DNA of 64,000 nt from contig CAJTGE010000023.1 in the NCBI GenBank assembly GCA_910575795.1, forward strand, positions 17,854 to 81,853, in the 5' to 3' direction. Position 1 is the first letter of the stretch, and every line of letters starts with the position of its first letter. The notes beneath the pieces are model-generated. The model made no database searches. It worked only from the letters and a program-made list of their open reading frames with translations, and was not told where the DNA came from. The translations under genes were made by a program, and so were the position numbers. Shown here piece by piece: positions 49,738-58,853 of this stretch. Source of the stretch: Clostridiaceae bacterium (GTDB taxonomy: Bacteria; Bacillota; Clostridia; Lachnospirales; Lachnospiraceae).

Positions 49738-51663
49738 CTATACCTCCGCATTCACATATCTGGCCTCAATCCCGTATTTCCGCATCTTCCTCCACAGCGT
49801 CGTGGTGCTGATCCCCAGCTCTTTTGCGGCCAGCCCCCGGTTACCCTTATACTTCTCCAGCACCTCATTCAGCTCTGTCGCCTCCGGCGGCTGGTACACC
49901 ACGATCCGCTCGGGCGCTTCCCGCTCCGGCTCCGGCCCGGAAAGCTCCGGGTAGAGCTCCTCATAGAGCTCCCGGATCTGCGCCGCGTCCACGCGCTCCC
50001 CGTCCGCGGTCAGGGCCAGCCGCTCGCAAAATGCCTTAAGCTGGATATGGTTTCCGTTAAAATCCAGCCCGCAAAGCGCCTTAAGGGCCCCGTCCGCCGG
50101 CGTAAGCTCCCTGTGGTACCGGGCCGCGCATTCCTTAAGGTACCGCTCAAAATACAGCGCCAGATCCGCCGGCCTGCGCCTGAGCGGCGGTATCGTGAGT
50201 GTCAGGCCGTGCAGCAGGTAAAACAGCTCTTCATGGAAGAACCCGTTTCGGACCAGGTTCCGGAGACAGATCCCAGAAGAGGCCATCACGCGCACGCCGG
50301 GGCTGTAGAGCGGCTGCGCGTCTGTGCGGGCCGCGCCGTCCGCGGTCAGAAGCCTGGTAAGCCCGCTCTGCAAAGAGGGCGCAAGCCGATCCACATCCTT
50401 GATAAACAGCGTCCCCCCGGCGGCCTTTTTGAGGGCTTCTAAAAGCCCGGTTCGTATGTCTTTCCCGGCCTCGGAGATCACCTTTGCATCCACGCGGACA
50501 AAGGGGCCGCCTCTCCTCAGGCTGATATTGTGGATCGCCTCCGCGGCCATCTGATACTCCGTGCCCTCTTCCCCGTAAATCAGCACAGGCGCATCGGATC
50601 CGGCGTACCGTCTCGCCAGCGCCAGAGCTCTCTGCATCGCCTCATCCTCTGTGGCGATGTCCTCAAACAGCGCGCCCGCCTCATAGCCGATCAGCCTGCT
50701 TTTCCGGAAATGCCGCCCATCCTGCCGGGAAAACGCCGCCTCCACGCTTTTAAAATCCACGTTTGCGCCCGTGATCTGCGCCCCATAGCGCACCGGCGTC
50801 ATGCGGATTAGCCACGAGCGGCCCAAAAGCTCTGCGCAGGCGCTGTACTCCTTCTGCTCCCCGCGCAGGATCCGGGCCGCGGCCTTGGCATCCAGCTCCG
50901 GGAACACCCCGGAAAGCGGAAGCCCCACGACCTCCTCATTTTTCCGGCTGATCAGCTCCTCGATCCGCCTGCTTATGGAGAGCACCGTCCCGTTCGGGCT
51001 CACCCGCACGCGTCCCTCCAAAGCCCCGCCGCCGTCCGCCAGGGCGTCCCGCGCCGCGCCTTCTTCTGCCGCGCCCGCCGCCGTCTGCAGCCGCGCGACA
51101 GCCGCCATGCGCTCCGTCTCTAAAAGCGCAGCGGCGACCGAGCGCTCCGTGATATCAAGTGCCAGCGAGGGAAAGCCCATCTGGCGCGCCTCGGCGCATA
51201 CGGCCTCCCCTCCCATGATCACATCCGGCTTTAAGCGCGCCAGCTCCCGAAGCGCCCTTGAGATGTGATCCGTCTGCTTTAAAAATACCACGGAAAGGCG
51301 CAAATCAAACAATTCCTCCATGGATTCCAAATCGCAGAGGAGATTTTCCGGAACCGCCAGGCCGATGTGCGGCCTCTCTTTCCTGGCCATGGCCCTGGCG
51401 CGCTTCAAAAGCAGCCCCAGCTCCTGGGTGTGGATCCGGATCTCCACCAGCGGGAGCTTTGTATACTCCCGGATCAGCTTTGCCTGATAGCCGCAGGCAG
51501 CCAGAAGCCCGGCCCCCCTCTCGGCCGCCGCCCGCGCCTCATTTACCGCATCCATCGTCCGGATCGCCTTCACCGAAACATCTGTAAGCTTTCTCTCCCG
51601 GATCATGGACTGCGCTGCCTCAAGCAGCCGTTCATCCGGAAGAAATACCACTGTCTTTATCAT
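49738..51663 (-). CDS. PrpR-like transcriptional regulator with degenerate sigma-54 AAA+ domain
   Basis: 641 residues. PrpR N-terminal ligand-binding domain (about 1-190), a PAS-like domain (about 215-325), an AAA+ domain (about 335-545) and a C-terminal Fis-type HTH (NRGLAAKELGISTTTLWRKMRKYGI). The AAA+ part is abnormal: the Walker A site reads IYGEEGTEYQMAAEAIH instead of GETGTGKE, and the GAFTGA loop that contacts sigma-54 is missing. Later parts (GGTLFIKDVDRL, PPLRRRPADLALYF) remain. It probably cannot remodel sigma-54 polymerase in the usual way and may act as a repressor or a sigma-A-type regulator. It lies 4 bp downstream of the MATE gene. Confidence 0.85.
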   Translation of the reverse strand: MIKTVVFLPDERLLEAAQSMIRERKLTDVSVKAIRTMDAVNEARAAAERGAGLLAACGYQAKLIREYTKLPLVEIRIHTQELGLLLKRARAMARKERPHIGLAVPENLLCDLESMEELFDLRLSVVFLKQTDHISRALRELARLKPDVIMGGEAVCAEARQMGFPSLALDITERSVAAALLETERMAAVARLQTAAGAAEEGAARDALADGGGALEGRVRVSPNGTVLSISRRIEELISRKNEEVVGLPLSGVFPELDAKAAARILRGEQKEYSACAELLGRSWLIRMTPVRYGAQITGANVDFKSVEAAFSRQDGRHFRKSRLIGYEAGALFEDIATEDEAMQRALALARRYAGSDAPVLIYGEEGTEYQMAAEAIHNISLRRGGPFVRVDAKVISEAGKDIRTGLLEALKKAAGGTLFIKDVDRLAPSLQSGLTRLLTADGAARTDAQPLYSPGVRVMASSGICLRNLVRNGFFHEELFYLLHGLTLTIPPLRRRPADLALYFERYLKECAARYHRELTPADGALKALCGLDFNGNHIQLKAFCERLALTADGERVDAAQIRELYEELYPELSGPEPEREAPERIVVYQPPEATELNEVLEKYKGNRGLAAKELGISTTTLWRKMRKYGIEARYVNAEV

Positions 51664-51667
51664 CTCG

Positions 51668-53035
51668 CTATCTCACTCCCCCGCTTTCGTCCCGCTTCTC
51701 CTTCCCGCTCCACGGCCCCGCCCGGTAAGAGGCGGCCACGAGAAGCAGTCCGGCCGCCCAGCCAAAGGGCCATGAGCACCACACGCCTGTAATGCCAAAC
51801 GGCGCTGCAAAGGCAAACGACAGCGCCACACGGACGATCAAATCCGTACATGTCGCCGCCATAAAACGCATCATCATCCCCGATCCGCGCAGGATCCCGT
51901 CCAGCACAAGCTTTGCGGAGATGACAAAATAAAACGGCGACACGATCCGCAGGAAGCTGACGCCGGATAAAAGCGCCGTATCCGAGGGCTCATCCAGGAA
52001 AATATGGATCAGCCCCGCCGCGCCCAGCCAGTACAAAAGCGCAATCGGCACGCAGAGCAGCCACACGATCCGAAGCCCGGCGCGAAAGCCCGCCCGCACA
52101 CGGTCCATCTGCCCCGCGCCGATATTCTGCGCCGTATAGCTCGAAATCCCGTTTCCCAGCGTCGTCAGGGAGGAAATCACGAGATTATTCAGCTTCACCG
52201 CCGCCGAATACCCGGCGATCACTCCCGGCCCAAAGCCGTTAATCACGCCCTGCAGGACAATATTTCCCAGCGAGATCGAGCTCTGCTGCAAAATCCCCGG
52301 CACAGCCGCCGCCGAAAGCCTGCAAAACGCTTCCCAGGAAAACACAGGGACCTTCCCCGCCGGCAGCGCCCGCAGCCTGGAGAAAATGACGCAGAGCGCC
52401 AAAAGACAGCTCACGCCCTGGCACAGGAAGGTCGCCCAGCCCACGCCGGCCACGCCCATCCTGAAACGGTCCACAAACAGGATGTCCACCAGAATATTCG
52501 ACGTGGAAGAAGCAGCCAGAAAGAAAAACGGCGTCCTCGAATCCCCCAGCGCCGAAAAAATGCCGGTTGAGACATTGTAAAAAAACAGGAACGGCAGGCC
52601 CAGTATGTAGATATCCAGATATAGCTTAGAATCCGCAAAAATATCCTCCGGCGTATGGATCAGGCGCAAAAGCCCTCCCCCAAAGAAAAGCCCCAGCGCC
52701 ATCAGAACCGCGCACAGGGCGGCGATCGAAAGGAAGGCTGTATAGACAGCGGTCTTCATCCGCCCATACTGCCTGCCGCCGAACAACCGGGCTGTCACCA
52801 CCGAGCAGCCCATATTGGCGCCGATGGCAAAGGCAATGAAAATCAGCGTGATCTCATAGCTGTTTCCCACCGCCGCCAGCGCGTGCTCCCCAATCCATTT
52901 CCCGGCCACCAGGCTGTCCGCTATATTGTAAAGCTGCTGGAACAGAATACTCGCAAACAGCGGCAGGCAAAAATTCCAAAGGACTTTCTCCGGCCTGCCC
53001 ACCGTAAGATCCCGGTTCAAACTCGACTTTCCCAT
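51668..53035 (-). CDS. MATE-family exporter (second copy)
   Basis: 455 residues with about 12 hydrophobic segments. It opens NRDLTVGRPEKVLWNFCLPLF and LFQQLYNIADSLVAGKWIG, a MATE pattern different from the paralog at 22510. Two six-helix halves. It is probably co-transcribed with the PrpR-like regulator, which may control it or respond to its substrate. Substrate unknown. Confidence 0.9.
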   Translation of the reverse strand: MGKSSLNRDLTVGRPEKVLWNFCLPLFASILFQQLYNIADSLVAGKWIGEHALAAVGNSYEITLIFIAFAIGANMGCSVVTARLFGGRQYGRMKTAVYTAFLSIAALCAVLMALGLFFGGGLLRLIHTPEDIFADSKLYLDIYILGLPFLFFYNVSTGIFSALGDSRTPFFFLAASSTSNILVDILFVDRFRMGVAGVGWATFLCQGVSCLLALCVIFSRLRALPAGKVPVFSWEAFCRLSAAAVPGILQQSSISLGNIVLQGVINGFGPGVIAGYSAAVKLNNLVISSLTTLGNGISSYTAQNIGAGQMDRVRAGFRAGLRIVWLLCVPIALLYWLGAAGLIHIFLDEPSDTALLSGVSFLRIVSPFYFVISAKLVLDGILRGSGMMMRFMAATCTDLIVRVALSFAFAAPFGITGVWCSWPFGWAAGLLLVAASYRAGPWSGKEKRDESGGVR

Positions 53036-53273
53036 GTTCCCTCATCCATCTTATCTGCGTACCCTTCCCCGGCCCTCTTAAACGTCCCAGAACGCCGCGC
53101 GGCCCATCCTGTTTTGGCCCCCTGCGGGGAAGGAGAGCCCTTATCCCGCCGACAGACGCCAGACGCGCCGGGGACAAAAGAACCCTGCCCCGCAGGATTC
53201 CCCTGTCTCCGGCGCGTAAAGGATGCGGCGCTTTGGCGGAAAAACGCTTCGTCAAACGCCGGCCCGCTCCGTT

Positions 53274-53912
53274 TTATCGTTTACCGACAAAATCCTGCTT
53301 GCATCTGGCAAACGCCTTGATCACCTCAACGGCCCCCTCAAGCCCTACCGCGCTGCTATTGAGACACAGATCATAGCTCCTCGAGCCGCCCCACTTTTTG
53401 CTCGAATAATAATTATAGTAACTGGCGCGCCGTTTATCCGTCTTGATCATCAGATCCTTTGCCTTCTGCTCCGTCAGGCCGTGGCGCTCCATCAGGCTCT
53501 TAATCTTATCCTCTTCATTGCCGCTGATAAACACCGTAACCGTATTCGGATAATCCGCCAGCGCATAATCCGCGCACCGCCCGACAATCACGCAGGACTC
53601 CTCATTCGCCAGCTTCTTGATCGTATCAAACTGCGCCAGAAAAATCTTATGGTTGATCGGCATATCCATATAGGCCGAGGTATTATAGCCCATGGAATAC
53701 GTGTCCATCACCAGAGAATACAAAAAGCTGTTTGTCGGCTTCTCGTCATGCGTCTTGAATAATTCCTCACAAAGCCCGCTGTTCTTGGCAGCCAGCGACA
53801 AAAGCTCCTTGTCATAGCACTTTACGCCGAGATCCTCTGCCAGCCTCTGGCCGATTAACCTTCCGGAACTGCCGCATTCACGGCCGATTGTAATCACTAA
53901 ATTTCCCTTCAT
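53274..53912 (-). CDS. Cytidylate kinase-like family protein
   Basis: 212 residues. The P-loop VITIGRECGSSGRLIGQ, YDKELLSLAAKNSG, VGRCADYAL and a Lys/Arg-rich lid (DKRRASYYNYYSSKKWG) match the cytidylate-kinase-like family found in many clostridia. True CMP kinase activity is unproven in this branch. Its function may differ (for example another nucleotide or a regulatory role). A -10 TATAAT lies on the minus strand at 54187-54192, with a weak -35. Confidence 0.82.
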   Translation of the reverse strand: MKGNLVITIGRECGSSGRLIGQRLAEDLGVKCYDKELLSLAAKNSGLCEELFKTHDEKPTNSFLYSLVMDTYSMGYNTSAYMDMPINHKIFLAQFDTIKKLANEESCVIVGRCADYALADYPNTVTVFISGNEEDKIKSLMERHGLTEQKAKDLMIKTDKRRASYYNYYSSKKWGGSRSYDLCLNSSAVGLEGAVEVIKAFARCKQDFVGKR

Positions 53913-53966
53913 AGCCTGCGCTCCTTTCCAGCCAACGCTGCGTCAACCCGTCAACCGAATTCGATG

Positions 53967-54165
53967 ACATGATGTCGGGGTCAAAAGGTGTTTTGGCCCC
54001 TTTGATACCGGATTGCTCCGCACTTTGTGCTCCCGCAATCCTCAAAAACATTCAAAATCCGCCCTGATCGGGCTCCTTTTTCATGTTTTTGGCGGGTCCC
54101 AGATTCAAAAATCCTCCTCCAAGCGAGCCTGCATCGGATTTTAGACCTTTTGACCCTGGTATCAT
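53967..54165. repeat. GGGGTCAAAA/TTTTGACCC element, long copy
   Basis: Ends ATGATGTCGGGGTCAAAA and TTTTGACCCTGGTATCAT, which are near-perfect inverted repeats. About 160 bp lies between, including CCTCCTCCAAGCGAGCCTGC. A short copy is at 57027-57099. Most of the 455-bp gap between the kinase-like gene and sdaAA is this element. No gene is supported. Confidence 0.7.
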
Positions 54166-54309
54166 AACATTTCTTTGATATACTCTATTATATCGCAAAA
54201 ATTCAGAAAAGTCATCCGGAACAGCTAAATTTTTATCTTAATTTTATTCTGCAATACGGTTCCGCTTGTTATCCGGCGCATGTCACGAACTTACTCCCGG
54301 CAGCAGGGG

Positions 54310-54364
54310 GCGTGAGAGGGGCCGCCGCCAGCAGACGGTATACCGGCGGCGTCCCCCTCACGAC
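54310..54364. repeat. GGGCCGCC-element, partial copy
   Basis: GAGAGGGGCCGCC, then GACGGTATACCGGCGGC and a C-rich end, next to the sdaAA stop. Resembles the end of the family. Confidence 0.45.
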
Positions 54365-54367
54365 AAC

Positions 54368-55231
54368 CTAATGAACAACCCTCAGCTCCTTCGCCGCCCG
54401 CGAAGCCGCCAGTCCGCCCGCGCCCGTCTCCTTCAGCGAGCTGTCCATCTTATCCCCCACCTCTTTCATCGCGTCCAAAACCTGATCCGCCGGCACAAAG
54501 CTCCGGATCCCGGCCAGCGCCATATCGGCGCTTGTGAGGGCATTCACCGCGCCTAAGACATTGCGCTTGACGCAGGGAACCTCCACCAGTCCGGCCACCG
54601 GATCGCAGACGAGGCCCAGAAGGCTTTTGATGGCGATCGCAGCCGCATCGCAGATCTGCTCCGGCGTCCCGTCTTTTAAATAGACCAGGGCGCCGGCGGC
54701 CATGGCGGAGGCAACGCCGATCTCGGCCTGGCAGCCGCCGGAGGCGCCGGCGATATAGGCGCGCTCAGCCGCGACCTGGCCGATGCCGGCAGCGACATAG
54801 AGGGATTCGATCATCTTCTGATCGGAAAATCCCCACTCCTTTGCAGCCGGGATCAGGACTGCGGGCATCACCCCGCACGAGCCGGCCGTGGGCGCCGCCA
54901 CAATACGGCGCATGCAGGCGTTCGATTCCGCTGTCTTAAGCGCGGCCTGCATGACCTTGTTCATAAAGGAACCGCAATAGCCGCCGCCCTGTTTTCCATA
55001 TACCTCCATCCGCGCGCCCTGGCCGCCTGAAAGGCCGCTCGGCGAGCGCAGCGCCGCATCATACGAGGCGTCGGTTTCCTTCATGGTATTCCACAGGACC
55101 GCCATGCGCGACAGCGATTCCTCTGCCGTCGTATCGCGCTCCTCCCGGTCATCCGCAAGAACCGCCTCATAAAAGGACGCCCCATGCTCTCTGCAGTATG
55201 CTGCAATTGATTCCAATGAATGATAAGCCAT
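54368..55231 (-). CDS. sdaAA: L-serine ammonia-lyase, iron-sulfur type, alpha subunit
   Basis: 287 residues. Converts L-serine to pyruvate and ammonia using a 4Fe-4S cluster. VAAPTAGSCGVMPAVLIPA and LGLVCDPVAGLVEVPCVKRN hold the cluster Cys residues. GASGGCQAEIGVASAMAAG is the family Gly-rich block. The two-subunit form is typical of Firmicutes. sdaAB lies 75 bp upstream. Confidence 0.94.
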   Translation of the reverse strand: MAYHSLESIAAYCREHGASFYEAVLADDREERDTTAEESLSRMAVLWNTMKETDASYDAALRSPSGLSGGQGARMEVYGKQGGGYCGSFMNKVMQAALKTAESNACMRRIVAAPTAGSCGVMPAVLIPAAKEWGFSDQKMIESLYVAAGIGQVAAERAYIAGASGGCQAEIGVASAMAAGALVYLKDGTPEQICDAAAIAIKSLLGLVCDPVAGLVEVPCVKRNVLGAVNALTSADMALAGIRSFVPADQVLDAMKEVGDKMDSSLKETGAGGLAASRAAKELRVVH

Positions 55232-55306
55232 AACATTCCTCCACTCCCGGCGCGTTCTGCGCGCAGGCCCTGTCTGAAAGGTTTTCCGGGACCGTAACGT
55301 CCCTTT

Positions 55307-55963
55307 TTACAGGTTCAGGCATGTAACCTTGAGGATCCCCCTGATCCGCTCAAGCCGCGCCAGCGCCTCTTCCCCGATATTCTGATCCATCTCAATCACC
55401 ATCACGGCCGTTCCGCCCCGCTTGCTGCGGTGCAGCGTCATGGTCGCAATGTTCACAACATGGGAGGCCATGACAGACGTCACTTCCGACACGCACCCCG
55501 GCTGATCAACGTTGTGGATCACCACGACCGGCCTCTCCCCTGTCACATGGATCTCCACGTCGTCCAGAGCGTCGATCATGATGCGCCCTCCGCCCAGCGA
55601 CGAGGCGCGCGCTACGATACGGCGGCCCGAGGCGGACGAAACGTCGAGAACCGCCGTATTCGGATGGTAATCCTTGCACACGTCATGGGAAAACCGGATC
55701 GAAAGCCCCGCCTCCTCTGCCGCCTCAAAACTCTTTGGGATACGCATGTCATCCGGCTCCATGCCGAGAAGTCCGGCGACCAGGGCGCGGTCCGTACCGT
55801 GTCCGACGCCGGTGGATGAGAATGAGCCGTACAGCGTGATATGCGCCTGCTTCGGCTCCTCCATCAAAAGCTTTCTCGCCGCCAGGCCGATCCGCACCGC
55901 GCCCGCCGTGTGGGAACTGCTCGGCCCGACCATCACCGGGCCCAAAATATCAAATAAATTCAT
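55307..55963 (-). CDS. sdaAB: L-serine ammonia-lyase, iron-sulfur type, beta subunit
   Basis: 218 residues from the ATG of MNLFDILGPVMVGP, behind GAGGGAGA. A much longer upstream extension in the same frame has no homology. VGPSSSHTAGAVRIGLAA is the conserved beta-subunit motif, and the C-terminal half is an ACT domain (VVIHNVDQPGCVSEVTSVMA) that binds a regulatory amino acid. Pairs with the alpha subunit encoded downstream. Confidence 0.94.
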   Translation of the reverse strand: MNLFDILGPVMVGPSSSHTAGAVRIGLAARKLLMEEPKQAHITLYGSFSSTGVGHGTDRALVAGLLGMEPDDMRIPKSFEAAEEAGLSIRFSHDVCKDYHPNTAVLDVSSASGRRIVARASSLGGGRIMIDALDDVEIHVTGERPVVVIHNVDQPGCVSEVTSVMASHVVNIATMTLHRSKRGGTAVMVIEMDQNIGEEALARLERIRGILKVTCLNL

Positions 55964-55994
55964 CTGTATCTCCCTCATTGCCCATTCCGCTTCT

Positions 55995-56906
55995 TTACAC
56001 GCCCCCGCCGCCGTTCCGAAGCTTAGACAACAGCTCCTCAAAATAAGCGGGCAGAGGCGCTGAAAACTCCATATATTCCCCTGTCCGCGGATGGATAAAT
56101 CCCAGGACGCCCGCGTGCAGCGTCTGCCCCTGCAGGGAAAACGGCTGCTTTGCCGGGCCATAGACCGCGTCGCCAAGCAGCGGATGCCCGATGCTTGCCA
56201 TGTGTACCCGGATCTGATGGGTGCGCCCTGTCTCCAGGCGGCATTTCACGTACGTGAAATGTCGGAACCGCTCCAGCACCTCAAAATGCGTCACCGCATC
56301 GCGGCCGCTCTTACTGTGGATGCTCATCCGCTTGCGATCCGTGGGATGGCGGCCGATCGGCGCGCGAACCGTCCCCGAATTCTCCTTTATCACTCCGTGC
56401 GCCACGGCAAAATACACCCTTGTGATCGAGTGCTCCTTTAGCTGCGCCGCAAGGCAGTTGTGCGAGGCGTCATTCTTACAGACCGCCAGGACCCCCGTCG
56501 TGTCCATATCGATGCGGTGTACAATCCCGGGCCGCATTACGCCGTTGATGCCCGAGAGCTGATCCTTACAGTGGTACATCAGCCCGTTTACCAGCGTCCC
56601 GCTGTAGTGGCCCGCCGCGGGATGGACCACCATCCCCTTGGGTTTATTGACAAGAACCACATCCTCGTCCTCGTAGAGGATATCCAGCTCCATGGGCTCC
56701 GCCGCGATCTCCGCTTCTACCGCCTCCGGCGCTTCAAACGACACGACATCCCCAGCCGCCGCCCGGTAGCTGCTCTTAACCGGGGCCCCGTTCACGGCCA
56801 CCAGCCCGGATTTAAACAGCTTCTGCAGATACGAGCGCGAAAAATCCGGCGTCTCCTCAGAAAGAAGCTGATCCAGACGCCGGCCCGACTGCCCGCCCGT
56901 AATCAC
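55995..56906 (-). CDS. rluD: Large-subunit pseudouridine synthase RluD-like
   Basis: 303 residues from a GTG at 56904-56906 (AGGAG just before). N-terminal S4 RNA-binding domain (GRRLDQLLSEETPDFSRSYLQKLF), then the RluA-family catalytic domain: VVNKPKGMVVHPAAGHYSGTLVN and GIVHRIDMDTTGVLAV with the catalytic Asp, ETGRTHQIRVHM and HPLLGDAVYG. lspA lies upstream as in other Firmicutes, but two repeat elements have entered the gap. Confidence 0.92.
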   Translation of the reverse strand: MITGGQSGRRLDQLLSEETPDFSRSYLQKLFKSGLVAVNGAPVKSSYRAAAGDVVSFEAPEAVEAEIAAEPMELDILYEDEDVVLVNKPKGMVVHPAAGHYSGTLVNGLMYHCKDQLSGINGVMRPGIVHRIDMDTTGVLAVCKNDASHNCLAAQLKEHSITRVYFAVAHGVIKENSGTVRAPIGRHPTDRKRMSIHSKSGRDAVTHFEVLERFRHFTYVKCRLETGRTHQIRVHMASIGHPLLGDAVYGPAKQPFSLQGQTLHAGVLGFIHPRTGEYMEFSAPLPAYFEELLSKLRNGGGGV

Positions 56907-56945
56907 AAGCTCCTGCCTCAGTCAGACCACTCCTTTCCGCTTTCA

Positions 56946-56996
56946 TGTACTCCTGGAATCTCTCCTCACCTGATTTTGTGATATTCCAGGCGTACA
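56946..56996. repeat. TGTACTC-ended palindromic repeat, copy 5
   Basis: TGTACTCCTGGAATCTC at the left and a compensating ATTCCAGGCGTACA at the right. The C-to-T change in one arm is matched by a G-to-A change in the other, so the pairing is retained. Confidence 0.75.
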
Positions 56997-57026
56997 TTTT
57001 ATTGTGTAACAATCTGAACTAATGGC

Positions 57027-57099
57027 ATGATGTCGGGGTCAAAAACCCTCCTCCAAGCAAGCTTGCATCGGATTTTAGGCCTTTTGACCCTGGAATCAT
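57027..57099. repeat. GGGGTCAAAA/TTTTGACCC element, short copy
   Basis: 73 bp, with the same inverted ends as 53967-54165 and the shared CCTCCTCCAAGCAAGCTTGC core. It lies between lspA and rluD. Confidence 0.7.
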
Positions 57100-57124
57100 G
57101 TCATTGGTTCACATAACCGCTGGC

Positions 57125-57637
57125 TTATTGTCCCTTCTTCCCAAACGAGAGGAACTCCAGCTCCTCTTCTTTGTAGTATGCAAAAAAGAGCAAAAACAGC
57201 AGCGCCGTTGAAATCACCACATAACAGTCCGCCACATTGAAAACCGGAAAATCAATCAGCGAAAAATAGAAAAAATCCACCACATACCCCTGAGACAGCC
57301 GGTCAATCATATTTCCGGCCGCGCCGGATACGAGCAGAAACAGGCAGCCCGTAAACGGCGCATAGCGCCTCCCGGGCGGCATCCGCCAAAGAATCCAGCC
57401 CGCCACGGCCACAACCGCCAGGGCAATGACAAAAAACAGCGCCTGCTTTCCCTGGAGCATGCCGAACGCGGCCCCCCGGTTCTCGGAATAGACAAGCTCA
57501 AACACTCCGTTCCACAGAACAAACGCCGGACGCCCCATCAGACGGCGCGCGGCCAGCCCCTTCGTGTACTGGTCAAAGCCCACGCTCACAAAAAGACCCG
57601 CCAGGAAAAACAGGATCCGGCGCAATCGATGGCTCAT
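57125..57637 (-). CDS. lspA: Lipoprotein signal peptidase II
   Basis: 170 residues. Four membrane helices. The catalytic Asp pair lies in GNMIDRLSQGYVVDFF and FNVADCYVV, and SENRGAAFGMLQG is the conserved extracytoplasmic block. Cleaves prolipoproteins after lipidation. The ATG overlaps the aroB stop by 4 bp. Confidence 0.95.
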   Translation of the reverse strand: MSHRLRRILFFLAGLFVSVGFDQYTKGLAARRLMGRPAFVLWNGVFELVYSENRGAAFGMLQGKQALFFVIALAVVAVAGWILWRMPPGRRYAPFTGCLFLLVSGAAGNMIDRLSQGYVVDFFYFSLIDFPVFNVADCYVVISTALLFLLFFAYYKEEELEFLSFGKKGQ

Positions 57638-58761
57638 AGCGTTCCCCCCTGCGCGAATACCGCGTCAATCCCCTCTGCCATCTCCTCATCCGTCACCGTC
57701 TGATCCACAAAAGCCTGCCCCGTCTCCTTCAGCAGGATGAACTGGATGACGCCGGATTTCATCTTCTTGTCATTCTTTGTCGCGCGGATCACATCCTCCT
57801 TTGAAAGGCCGGACACCCGATCCGGAAGCCCGAACAGGGCGAGGGCCCCGCGGAAACGCTCTGTTTCCTCTGGCATAACATACCCGCGCAGCGCCGAAAT
57901 ATGCATGGCCGCCAGCGAGCCGAGCGCGACGCACTCCCCGTGCAGCAGCTCAAAATCTTTTAGCTTCTCAATCGCATGCCCCAGCGTATGGCCGAAGTTG
58001 AGGAGCTTTCTCTCCCCCTGCTCCATGGGGTCGGCCTCCACCACCGCGCGTTTGATAAGGCAGCTTTCGGCTGCCATCTGCCGCAGGATGGACGGCTCCT
58101 TTGCCCGGATAGCCGGCGCATGCTCCAAAAGCCACTCATAGTACGCTTTATCCTTAATCAGGCCGTGCTTTAACACCTCGCCCATGCCGGCCGCAAACTC
58201 CCGGTCCGGCAGCGTCCCCAGCGCGCCGGTATTGATGTACACCAGCTTCGGCATGTGGAAAGCCCCGACCATATTTTTGTAGGCGTCAAAATCCACGCCG
58301 GTCTTGCCGCCGATGCTGCTGTCCACCTGGGAGAGCAGGGTTGTCGGAACCTGGATAAAGGAAACGCCCCTCAAATACGTGGCGGCCGCAAAGCCGCACA
58401 GATCCCCCACAACTCCGCCGCCCAGGGCCATCAGCAAATCGCCGCGGTCAAAGCGGTTTTCAATCAGCGTCTCATAGAGGCGCATTACCGTATCCAAGTT
58501 TTTATTAGCCTCCCCGGCCGGAAATACGAACGGCACGACGGCTGCAAAGCACGGCGCCAGACGCTCCTTAAGCTCCTTAAGGTAAAGCCCTGCCACCGTG
58601 GAATCCGTCACAATGCACAAGCGTTGCCGGGACGCTTGAAGCGCCCGCGCCTCCTGAATCAGCGCGTCAAAATCCTCTGACAGCACAATCTCATAGATCG
58701 GCGCCCCGTCCCTGTGTACCGTCAGGCGCTCCGTCCCTTTCCTCTCTCTGAGGTCCTTCAT
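57634..58761 (-). CDS. aroB: 3-dehydroquinate synthase
   Basis: 375 residues from the ATG at 58759-58761 (AAAAGGAG 9 bases upstream). An earlier in-frame GTG at 58782 lacks a ribosome site. Rossmann-like NAD domain with ALGGGVVGDLCGFAAATYLRG, QVPTTLLSQVDSSIGGKTGVD (active-site Lys/Asp/His region), and the C-terminal metal His in NFGHTLGHAIE. Second step of the shikimate pathway. Confidence 0.95.
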   Translation of the reverse strand: MKDLRERKGTERLTVHRDGAPIYEIVLSEDFDALIQEARALQASRQRLCIVTDSTVAGLYLKELKERLAPCFAAVVPFVFPAGEANKNLDTVMRLYETLIENRFDRGDLLMALGGGVVGDLCGFAAATYLRGVSFIQVPTTLLSQVDSSIGGKTGVDFDAYKNMVGAFHMPKLVYINTGALGTLPDREFAAGMGEVLKHGLIKDKAYYEWLLEHAPAIRAKEPSILRQMAAESCLIKRAVVEADPMEQGERKLLNFGHTLGHAIEKLKDFELLHGECVALGSLAAMHISALRGYVMPEETERFRGALALFGLPDRVSGLSKEDVIRATKNDKKMKSGVIQFILLKETGQAFVDQTVTDEEMAEGIDAVFAQGGTL

Positions 58762-58786
58762 CTTCGCGTTCTCCTTTTCCACTCAA

Positions 58787-58826
58787 TGTACTCACAAAAT
58801 CAGGCGCAGAGAAATTTTGGGAGTAC
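58787..58826. repeat. TGTACTC-ended palindromic repeat, copy 6 (short)
   Basis: TGTACTCACAAAATC and the right end GAAATTTTGGGAGTACA around CAGGCGCAG. The CGGAATCTC part is missing at the left. It lies between aroB and ylmH. Confidence 0.7.
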
Positions 58827-58853
58827 ATCTCATACAGCCTTTACCGCAAACGG

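Noticed and set aside
49489-50442. 317-residue plus-strand frame downstream of marR
   Set aside because: Only its first 50 residues belong to the decayed flavin-binding gene. The rest is antisense of the PrpR-like regulator.
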